From: Balneola sp.
GTDB lineage: Bacteria; Bacteroidota; Rhodothermia; Balneolales; Balneolaceae
Assembly (NCBI GenBank): GCA_002730655.1
Contig: PCAT01000004.1
Location: forward strand, 3,565 to 23,554
DNA: 19,990 bases
Direction of reading: 5' to 3'
Made by a program: the position numbers and the translations under genes
Shown: piece after piece, positions 8,901 to 15,600 of the stretch
Layout of the letters: each line of letters opens with the position of its first letter
Numbering within the stretch: the stretch's first letter is position 1
Notes under the pieces: generated by a model
Told to the model about the DNA's origin: nothing
Database searches by the model: none
The model's input: the letters and a program-made list of their open reading frames with translations, nothing else

Positions 8901-9621
8901 TAGCTGTATTACTAGTAGTATAAATAGTCATATGTGTAAAATTACCTGTGGAGGGAGAAGTAAATTGATTAAGGAATGTTCTTCCATTTGTTAAGTCTCT
9001 TTGTCCTTCACAACTAGTAACATTAAATGGTTCATAAGGAACCATACCTCCTCCATCAACTGGTGGTCCTTGAGGTCCTTTATCTCCTAATATTTTAAAA
9101 CTAACTATAAGCTCCTCTTCATCAACAAATGGTGTGTTTTCTGAGGAAAATGCTACCTCTCTGTTTAATTTAAAGGTTGAATGACTATTAGTAGTATCCA
9201 CTACGAGATCATTTACTGAAAAAATTACTTTTTTGGAACTATCTTTTTTTTTGTATATAATTACAAATGTTTTTATTGATGATGATCTGCCCTTAACATA
9301 ATTAAAAAAATTTACCATATTTATAGTTGGTCCATCTTGATTATCAAAAACAGCTGTGTTTGTTGATAAATATATTTCGGTAGAATCAACTGTAGAGGCG
9401 TTATTAAATCGTAATTCACCAACTTGAGCTAGTGATGTTCCAAAAGGATTGGTATCTGTTTTTAATTTGTATTGAAAAGAAAGTCCGCCAGCGGTTCCTA
9501 CTAAATCTTTTGCACTAGTTAATTTAGATCCGTCTTCAAACCAAATTGTATTAACATCTAAATTGTTCATACTGAGGTCGTAAAACCAGTAAAATTCATC
9601 GGCATTCGGTTTCGTCGCCAT
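2611..9621 (-). CDS. Giant modular collagen-like fibre protein with C-terminal S74 chaperone-protease
   Basis: A 2336-residue protein, probably a homotrimeric virion surface fibre. After a 47-residue N-terminus, short Gly-X-Y tracts alternate with beta domains. Module A occurs six times (residues about 48-179, 602-721, 735-852, 1558-1691, 1750-1872, 1930-2068). Module B occurs three times (193-382, 402-578, 900-1086), each after the linker GPPVDGGG. A cupredoxin domain lies at about 1120-1224, and a C1q/TNF-like beta domain at about 1293-1455. The collagen tracts are charged (KGD, RGE, PRG) and are broken about fifteen times by a Gly-Ile-Gly or Gly-Val-Gly step. Residues 2230-2336 form an intramolecular chaperone with the S-x4-K self-cleavage pair and end in a coiled coil. 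There is no obvious signal peptide, as expected for a cytoplasmically assembled virion protein. ATATTATATAAC directly precedes the ATG. The exact binding targets are unknown. Confidence 0.93.
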   Translation of the reverse strand: MATKPNADEFYWFYDLSMNNLDVNTIWFEDGSKLTSAKDLVGTAGGLSFQYKLKTDTNPFGTSLAQVGELRFNNASTVDSTEIYLSTNTAVFDNQDGPTINMVNFFNYVKGRSSSIKTFVIIYKKKDSSKKVIFSVNDLVVDTTNSHSTFKLNREVAFSSENTPFVDEEELIVSFKILGDKGPQGPPVDGGGMVPYEPFNVTSCEGQRDLTNGRTFLNQFTSPSTGNFTHMTIYTTSNTATFWTGRLGVAIYTHTDDRLNASRQNGFPTQLIASKVLNLVNQNFKEKYYTIQFDTPATLSANERYWVAIGRLGNKSISILENSSESTPYSTGMLGLTYTLDSNVFHPSTYTFQNDLSTIPEASFNGGSEGFWFRLYNPNAAVGIGYRGATGPQGPPVDGGGVIPYEPYNRNICSRGQNLASSYVVYIQWIAPSGGDYTNVRIYTQGNSSTTYTGTIGVGLYENDPTTNQPLTFITSGGDVLANHNMSHQYTDIRFSTPGNVNPGQLYWIAIAHDNTLPNGGSGGSIWLVDHEAHNGANNRSNYIMNSGFDQVSGFLIPNNLIVTDYCPWFYIYNPAGALGKGTKGDRGEQGPAGDDGSFGGASFDYTFNDTPVASGIADGEVRLNQGSQPTSTRMYVAWKDDNSHAINQFINSLLTINSKPKGFVRISNKTDNTKFILFQVDDATTTPNSHFELEVVLQANSTDVRFIDGEDVILSFVLHGQKGDRGEQGPAGETFLSSGDWLTTNGNNTPLAGQFRLNTDLVNSPTVTSLVIHTIDSNDPPNNFTNLFEAFSPGDTITISKSNTNYGIFRVESQFVTFINVDKYQATLSHLEGNIRDLSDSIGESYKISRNGPRGPAGTNAGRGDQGQQGPRGEQGDKGPQGPRGPQGIQGPPVDGGGVMPYEPFSNIIGHEAFGLGNKILYFNQFIAPTTGSYSHLTVQTTINSNSSFTGKLACAIYGNNPSTGEAENNSGIPGALIMFKINDYNNNPIDLRRTYITFEFPTPLQSIQANSIYWVAFAKYTNSGQNVAFSNHSDYNNGRRVAVQSLESSGYQGGAFVPSLFDPNSYNRSSDLAYWFRLYNINGALGKGSRGEQGIRGPQGGIGPKGEQGDRGPTGEQITARNYNITNSGAGAYLIDGNANDTIYLFRGQKYTFTISASGHPFWIQTQPGGYNADYIYTDGLIPIGGVQNGILQFVVPYDAPNTLYYVCRFHSSMKGTIIINDLTPDNLKGAQGPTGIGIRGPQGPQGIGIRGPQGPQGIGIRGEQGPRGPQGIGTRGPQGIKGDQGIPGTASSSLKAGWDTNLRDNGSAAIYNMEIVLNSNTVLNGDLFEIIRGEGFSRVRIKQDANVLISIMAPIMNQNLSGNLEGKLHIHKWDDYTNMSSPVDNSILGPGGITVSVGPNERDQLDVDIIHEFKANEAIALYYSVIRSGATTTNHQLYPGHLSMVNLSGGDMGPKGDKGEQGPRGPQGTSIRGEQGPRGPQGIGTRGEQGDRGPQGFIGIRGEQGPRGPQGIGIRGEQGEIGPRGPQGTPGIGLKGAQGETGPKGAQGVPGADGNFGGASFDYTYKGMLGSTPSFTPLPDGYVYGFQGLNSNLNSSSYLQISMSDDDGNDISSFMTTLELVNNPIKGHILIARKGDTSKFIMFSITLVTYLASSESYSLKVIKVSESEPNPFTTTDPGNDVILSFTLVGSQGGRGEQGPRGPQGIGSRGEQGPRGPQGIGTRGQQGVKGETGPKGAQGEEGPLGITRRFKYTNITSTGDPGAGKVKNNSNWTSGISTRVYISTTDEDGSDVQGWLNYITHFCPPGSFGSQDGGVLEIKRDEDCYAIFKVTEVYLAPLNQTYRELVVIKLGNGTNEPATNDTVSITFLASGTKGSSITGPTGEQGPRGPQGNPGIGLRGEQGPIGPKGSQGEDGTQGPTGVNGYDGNAFQYKYNSGNGGYGQFSSGGFTTRSAVSYTTNKLQTTEFWINWKDITENQIGTGPSLSGGVPALGWYGLFTTDDIVVVRGNDSQTANDIGIYRLTEVPSWEYVPSYTSFIKLRVQLVSLGSSTTNWTSGRTYNIGISRKGDKGAQGEDGIGIRGAQGLRGPIGPQGGQGNPGIGIKGAQGPQGEDGPKGTQGPRGLPGVGLRGAQGPQGNPGVGIRGAQGPQGNPGVGIRGAQGPQGRPGADSTTPGPRGPQGPRGDPGSGGELGDDVHIKGRLAVGNPTPGFGGAGDIRSRGNITSYSSSDRRLKENIKVIESPLNKVISINGVTFDWTKEFIEKNGGEDDYFMRKEDVGVIAQEVVKVMPRVVAERTDGYLAVKYEKLIPLLVEAIKSLNDKIEKLENKIEDLKK
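3052..3417 (-). repeat. Collagen-like tract with 14-residue repeats and G-X-G breaks
   Basis: Codes for Gly-X-Y triplets from about residue 2069, just before the C-terminal shaft and S74 domain. A 42-base (14-residue) unit, G-V-G-I-R-G-A-Q-G-P-Q-G-N-P, is tandemly repeated near 3125-3208 with almost no base changes. Each unit holds one two-residue step (G-V-G or G-I-G) that breaks the triplet phase. Confidence 0.9.
3838..4005 (-). repeat. Collagen-like tract between modules A5 and A6
   Basis: Residues about 1873-1928, Gly-X-Y with charged and Gln-rich triplets (GEQGPRGPQ, GPIGPKGSQ). One G-I-G break is present. It ends in GYDGNA, a linker also used before modules in the other fibre protein. 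Confidence 0.85.
4381..4548 (-). repeat. Collagen-like tract between modules A4 and A5
   Basis: Residues about 1692-1747, Gly-X-Y with repeated GEQGPRGPQGIG units, two G-I-G breaks and KGE/KGA-type charged pairs. Confidence 0.85.
4951..5256 (-). repeat. Collagen-like tract before module A4
   Basis: Residues about 1456-1557. It is built from units of the type RGEQGPRGPQGIG of 14 to 18 residues, with KGDKGE charge pairs at the start. It ends in PGADGNFGGASFDY, the same joint that precedes module A2. Confidence 0.9.
5749..5928 (-). repeat. Collagen-like tract between the cupredoxin and C1q-like domains
   Basis: Residues about 1232-1291. Four units of G-I-G-(I/T)-R-G-P/E-Q-G-P-Q follow each other, each with a G-I-G break. 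The repeated codons at 5760-5905 point to tandem duplication. Confidence 0.9.
5950..6263 (-). other. Domain: cupredoxin-like (type 1 copper site) inside the fibre protein
   Basis: Residues about 1120-1224. The strand pattern 'IYLFRGQKYTFTISASGHPFWI ... LQFVVPYDAPNTLYYVCRFHSSMKG' is that of plastocyanin-type domains. All four type 1 copper ligands are present: H1162, C1210, H1213 and M1216, with the C-x2-H-x2-M spacing of amicyanin. Copper binding is therefore predicted. Its function in a fibre is unknown. Confidence 0.75.
6364..6924 (-). repeat. Module B, copy 3 of 3
   Basis: Residues 900-1086. Starts V-M-P-Y-E-P-F after GPPVDGGG and contains 'FTGKLACAIYG' and 'YWVAFAKY'. Ends 'YWFRLYNINGALGKGSRG'. 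Predicted beta sandwich. Confidence 0.8.
6925..7065 (-). repeat. Collagen-like tract before module B3
   Basis: Residues about 853-899, Gly-X-Y (GPRGPAGTN ... GDKGPQGPRGPQGIQ), with one irregular step near AGRG. It closes with the PPVDGGG linker that precedes all three B modules. Confidence 0.85.
7888..8418 (-). repeat. Module B, copy 2 of 3
   Basis: Residues 402-578. Starts V-I-P-Y-E-P-Y after GPPVDGGG, contains 'YTGTIGVGLYE' and 'LYWIAIAHD', and ends 'WFYIYNPAGALGKGTKG'. Same frame of conserved positions as copies 1 and 3, with the interior diverged. Confidence 0.8.
8476..9045 (-). repeat. Module B, copy 1 of 3
   Basis: Residues 193-382. Starts M-V-P-Y-E-P-F after GPPVDGGG, contains 'WTGRLGVAIYT' and 'RYWVAIGRL', and ends 'FWFRLYNPNAAVGIGYRG'. 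The length of about 190 residues and the beta-rich pattern suggest a jelly-roll or lectin-like fold. The ligand is unknown. Confidence 0.8.
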
Positions 9622-9623
9622 GT

Positions 9624-9657
9624 TATATAATATTTACAAATAAATTAATATTATATA
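9624..9657 (-). terminator. 11-bp inverted repeat between the two fibre genes
   Basis: TATATAATATT (9624-9634) and AATATTATATA (9647-9657) are perfect reverse complements with a 12-base loop. The repeat follows the stop of the 9671-16891 gene by 13 bases and ends two bases before the ATG of the next gene. One arm therefore doubles as the TATATAA element of that gene's candidate promoter. A/T only, so chance is possible. Confidence 0.45.
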
Positions 9658-9670
9658 TTTAATTATTTAA

Positions 9671-12600
9671 TTAGTTAGTATCAAATCTACAATAAACGGT
9701 AATATGTGTCTGACCCTTAGGCGCGCTCCAAAAAGGAGGACTCGCTGCTATCCATCCGTTGTTTACTTGGTCTTGGAAGTCCTGAGCATATACACGATCA
9801 ACTGGATTTCCATTTGAATCAAAGGTTGTTGCTGCTGAGTTATCACTTACAGCAAATATATATCCACCTGGTTGTATTTTTAATTCTTCTCCTCTTTTAA
9901 ATAGTGTTGCTCCACTAGCAAACTTCATTTCGTTATTTTTACACACAATTGGCCCACCTAAAGCAAAATCTGCTGTTCCATTATTACTAGAGGAAGTCCC
10001 ATCGTCTCGTGTGCTTGGTTTCCAATAAAATACTTGAAAAACACCATCATTTGGAGTCTCACAGAAGTCAACCGTAAATCCTAGTAACTTTCCACTTGTT
10101 GGAACTCTATATCCATATATTGAATTATGATATGTTCTGTTAGCGAAATTCATCTTTGGACCTAAATAGGGTAAATCTCTGACGTTACCTGTAACATGTA
10201 AATTATTTGCTGGATTATCATCTGATAGTGGAAATGCCGAAGGAAGAAGCGCTGGAGACGCTAATGCTAGAGAACCATAAGCACTTGGAAATAGAAATTC
10301 AAAATATTCCGGCCAAGCTCTGTCTGGTCTTCCTGCTAGAGTGTGATAATCTCCTCCTACTGCTGAAGGCGGAAATCTCGGTGGTTCATGACCTGCTAAC
10401 CATCTAGTATCTTTTCCAGATAAGTTTTTAACAAAACTAATAGTCATAGTCCCATCATTTCCTGGTCCTGTGGGTCCCTGTGGTCCCTGTGGTCCTTGTG
10501 GACCTTGCGGTCCCTGTGGTCCTTGAGGTCCCTGTGGTCCTTGTGGTCCTGTAGGTCCCTCTGGTCCTGAAGAAGAAAATGAAATTTCATACTCGTAGAA
10601 GAATCCGTCGTTAATACCTAGCGGAGTTGCTGGGACCCCGCCACTTGTGGGATCGATGCTGCCTGCCGCATGATCTTGTACCATAAATCCCGGTGGCGTA
10701 GTTGGTGTTGTGTTAGGAGGTATAGGAACTCCAGCACCGGTGTTACTACTAGAAATATATACTAAATCGTTTTTGTATGCGTTTCCTCCAGCTACTGTTG
10801 TTTGTCCCCAATTAGCACCATTTACTCTATAAACACCAAAATTATTAGGATTTGCTTTTTGTCTTATTGTAATTAATGAATTTGGTCTTATACTATTTAT
10901 CCAAGCAGTCATATCTGTTGTTGGTGTCGCACCAGTATTTGGTGTAAAAGGCATACAATATTGATGAACTGTTATACCATCTACATCTTGCCAGCCTGGT
11001 CTGTTGTTAGTAGCGGTGACACTTGAGACTAATGCAAATTGTCCCCGACCGGTTAAAGCCGCATTATTACTATTTGAAGCCCATCTAGCACCATTATTTG
11101 GTGAATTAGTTGAAGTATTAATGTAACCTATATAATAATCTTCGTTGACTTGAAATGTATCTTCTCCAGGAATACCAGGAGGAGTGATTGGGTCACCATC
11201 TCCATCAATATAAGTAACCAAATATTTAACTTCCTGACCTGTATTAAAACTATCAATTCTATTAGTAACTTGATAATATGCTACTTCTTGAATGAAGTTA
11301 ACACGTCTTATATATATTATTGAACCAACATCGCAAAATAATAGCCACTGTTTTAACTCTGGAGAAACAGTTACATTATCTTCTATATTTATACGTATTC
11401 CATTTACAGCACTTTTTGTCGCTGTATTAGTTAGTCCAAATAAACCTGTTCCAACTGCAAACTCACCAGCACCAATACCAATTTGGTTGCTATAAGTCCA
11501 CATAGAAGAATTACCATCAAAACCTATTGATCCTTGTGAACCTTGTGGACCCTGTGGTCCTTGAGGTCCTTGAGGTCCCTGTGGACCCTGTGGTCCTTGA
11601 GGTCCTTGAGGTCCCTGTGGACCCTGTGGTCCCTGAGGTCCTTGTGGACCCTGTGGTCCCTGTGGTCCTTGAGAACCAGAACCGCCTCCTGAACCTGAAC
11701 CACTTTTTACATAACCAAATAAATAATTACCACCAACTGTATAATTTGGAATGGAAGAATTTGAAGAAATATAATCAACTTCTATTTGGTAATGTCCTCC
11801 AGCGTTAATAAACAGGGGAAGAGATGTAGCTTTGAAATAGGCAGCATCTTGGATATTATTATAATTTCTAAACCACAAAATATCACCTGGATCAATTTCT
11901 TGTATCCATGCTCCAAAATTAACACCACCATTATTAAACTGATTAACATGAATTTTAACTGCATCTGAATACTGTGTAGTTGGTGCTCCAATAGGAGGAT
12001 TAGAATTATCAATTAATTTAAAAGAACTAAGATCTGGCTGCGTGCCGCTATTAATATTATCGCCCTTCCACATATCACTATTTCCATCATAACCTGTAGG
12101 CCCGGTTGGTCCCTGAGGTCCTTGTGCTCCTTGTGCTCCCTGTGGTCCTTGTGGACCTTGTGCTCCCTGCGGTCCTTGTGGTCCTTGTGGACCTTGTGCT
12201 CCCTGTGGTCCTTGCGGTCCTTGCGGTCCCTGTGGTCCTTGTGGACCTTGTGGTCCTTGCGGTCCTTGCGGTCCCTGTGGTCCTTGAGCTCCTTGTGGTC
12301 CTTGTGGTCCTTGCGGTCCCTGTGGTCCCTGCGCTCCCTGAGGACCCTGTGCTCCCTGAGGACCCTGTGCTCCTTGTGGACCTTGTGCTCCTTGAGGTCC
12401 TTGTGCTCCTTGAGGACCCTGTGCTCCCTGAGGACCCTGTTGTCCTTGTGGACCTTGTGGTCCCTGTGGTCCCTGTGGTCCCTGTGGTCCCTGTTGTCCT
12501 GTGGGTCCTTGAGAACCATCATTACCAGCTGGTCCAACAGCACCACCTATTTCTTTAATTTCTAAGAAAGATGGTTGTGTAAGATACAATACAGTGGGCG

Positions 12601-15600
12601 GGGCTGAAGCTGATGTTGGTCCTGCGAATGCTTTAAAGGCTCTACATCTTACTTGTATTCTATCATTATTTTTAACATCTAAAACGTAAGAACCGGTGCA
12701 TGTGGCTTTCATATTTATCTGACCGTTCGTGGAGTCTCCATTTGACCTAGATAAATTAGCAGCTACCTCCGAACCCTTTAACATATCACCGTTTTGAGCG
12801 AACTGTGCGAGGTTACTCCATTTGAATAAACCAGTAAATATTGTATATTCACATTCGTTATCTGCTCCTCCTCTAATAGTTGTGCTATATGTAACTTCTA
12901 TTCTCATATCCCTATTAAAGTGAATATAGTATACGTTAGCTGCTGCTGTGTTTATAGCATTTTCATAACTATTACCGGGAGATGAAGGAAAAGTGTAAGG
13001 CATGTTAGGATCATTACCTATAGCGTCGTTATATGGACCATTATTTACAACAACAGAAAATGGTTCCTGACCACCTATAGGACCAATTGTTGGGGCAGCA
13101 GGATCAACTCCAAAATCAACAGTAGAATATTTAATTACAACATACTGACCCGTTGGAGTTGCGTTAGCAGCATGAAATTGATTGTTCAGTAAAAATGCTG
13201 GTCCATTTTCTAGGGCATTTTGAGAGTTACCATTTGCAACTTGTGGAATTCTTTGTTCGTAGCAATTTGTACTGTTACCATTTCCATTTCCACCATCACC
13301 TTCTGCTACAGCTTCTGAAGCATTAGTAATAGGCAAGCGTATTCTCATAGCAGCACCCGGTCCTGGTGTTCCAGGAGGACCCTGAGGACCGGATGGACCC
13401 TGAGGACCATCACCACCACCACCTAATTCTGTTATTGATAAAGTGCTATGTGGCATCGTGCTAACTGAAGATTGGTTGTCGCCAGCATCAGGATGATCCC
13501 TAGTAAGTAAAACACATAATCTATCTCCTTCTCTTAATCTAACTAATTTCCCAACCATTTCTGTTTCTCCATCGATTTGAAGCATAGGATTAATGGTGGC
13601 GTTCCCCGGTTGAGGTTCATTATTTACACTAACCCAACAATGATGTATTCTTTGCCATACATTAAAATCAAATCTGTCATTTGCTAGAGCTGCGTCGCAT
13701 TTATATATCATAAAGTGAACTTCATCGCCTCTGAATTCTTGGGTTCCAGTATTAAGATTACCTATCTGTATTCTTCCACCAAAATTTATCATAGCATTCA
13801 TATTTCTAGGAACTATCAGGACATTAGCTTGTGCGCCTTTGAAAGCGAAGTTATCTGTTAGATCTGAAAGTGAGGTTCCACCACCAATGTTGTTCGTTGT
13901 TTTTATTCCTTCTGCACCAGTTGTGCTAGTAGTAGGATCTAAAGGACTAGGATAAGTAGTAGTTTGATAAAATCCCCAAGGTAAATATTCTTCTTCCCAA
14001 TCTCCTTCAAATACGTCAGTATCATTACTACTTACTAGTTTTGTGATTGAACCTGCGAGCGCCACGGGGGGTGATGCTTGAGTTCCCAAATAAGTAGCGA
14101 GGTTTGTTGTTGGGTTGGCGGTATTAGTCCATACGGTCCAGATTTGGGGATCGTCAAAAAGAAATGATAATACTGTAGAATATATAGTAGCATTTGGATT
14201 AGTCTTTTTTGTGGTATACGGTTGACCTATAGGACTAGCTGTGAATTGAGTCAAAGTTGATGATTTACTAACTAATAATGCTTTTCCTGGAACACCAGGA
14301 GGTCCCTGTGGTCCTTGTACTCCTTGTGCTCCTTGAGGTCCTTGTGCTCCTTGAGGTCCTTGAGCTCCCTGTGGTCCTTGTGGTCCCTGTGGTCCTTGTG
14401 CTCCTTGAGGTCCCTGGGCGCCTTGAGGTCCTTGTGCTCCTTGTGGTCCTTGTGGTCCCTGTGGTCCTTGTGCTCCTTGAGGTCCTTGTGCGCCTTGAGG
14501 TCCCTGTGCTCCCTGAGGTCCTTGTGCTCCTTGAGGTCCCTGGGCGCCTTGAGGTCCTTGTGCTCCTTGTGGTCCCTGTGCTCCTTGAGGTCCCTGTGGT
14601 CCTTGTGGTCCATCTGGACCTGTAGTTCCTGAATCTCCTTTTTGTCCTGATAAATATAAATCAACACCTAAATTCTCTCCATCAGCAAAAGCAGTAAACC
14701 AGTTTAACCCAGCAGAAACAAACTGAACTTTAATTTGATACCATACAATATCAGTGTTAGGATTGTTGGCTGGACCAAAATTCTCATTACCATCGCCAAT
14801 ATTTTTTGGTTGGACTCCTATTATAAAAAAAATCATTCCGTCATCACCATTAGTTGAGGCATTATTAATAGAAGGATTATCTAAATGCATAGTTCCCTTT
14901 ATAAAGCTACCATTTTGGTTTATTTCTCTAAGAAAGTTATGAGGGTTTTCGCCATCAAAATCATCTTTGTATAATAAAACTGTAGTAATATCAGATAGAC
15001 CACCGTAATTAGCTGAAATATCCACATTAAATCTTATTCCTTTTTCATTTAGTGCTGTGTATGGAATACCAGGTGTTCCCCATGTTACACCTGAGTTAAT
15101 ATTATCTAATTTATATTCATATTGCATTTTTCCAATACCAACAGCAGAACCTGGTTTATTAATCCAAGCTTGTTCGTTATTATCCCAAGTCATAACATCT
15201 CCATCATTAACTGTTGGGGCGTTTATTGGGCCTTGAAATTTTGCTTTTCTGTAACCACCCGGAGATCCGGGTTGAGCTTCAGTATCTAAAATAGCAGGAC
15301 CGAATTGAGGCGTTTCATTAGTGTGCCATTTAACCGGCACATTAACATCAACTCTGCCTCTATTTCTAATAGTCATTTGTGGAGTCATATTATTTCCTAG
15401 TTCTTGCCAGTCTCCACCTGGCTCAGCAACACCAGTTGGAATACCTCCAGCCAAAATTTCTGGAGCACCACCTGACTTTACATAAAAATTTAATACATAT
15501 TCTGTCTCACGACCATCTCTCTGTATTTTGGGATTCAATAAAGTATTACCGCTAGGCTCTAAAACTATACCGGCACCACCTACCGTGTGAGAATAAGGAC

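Noticed and set aside
12083..12535. The dense regular repeat could be mistaken for a CRISPR array or satellite DNA.
   Set aside because: The period is 9 bases without spacers and it codes in frame for Gly-X-Y triplets.
12013..12565. Long open frames on both strands (for example 12013-12546 minus, 12106-12558 plus, 12122-12565 plus) coding RDHKDHKEHK-, VLVLPVVL- and SLWSLRSL-type repeats.
   Set aside because: They are other frames of the 9-base GPQ/GAQ repeat, which avoids stop codons in several frames. Their products are low-complexity and the true frame continues unbroken into good protein on both sides.
14272..14667. Open frames 14272-14667 minus and 14278-14625 or 14315-14632 plus.
   Set aside because: Same effect in collagen tract 1.
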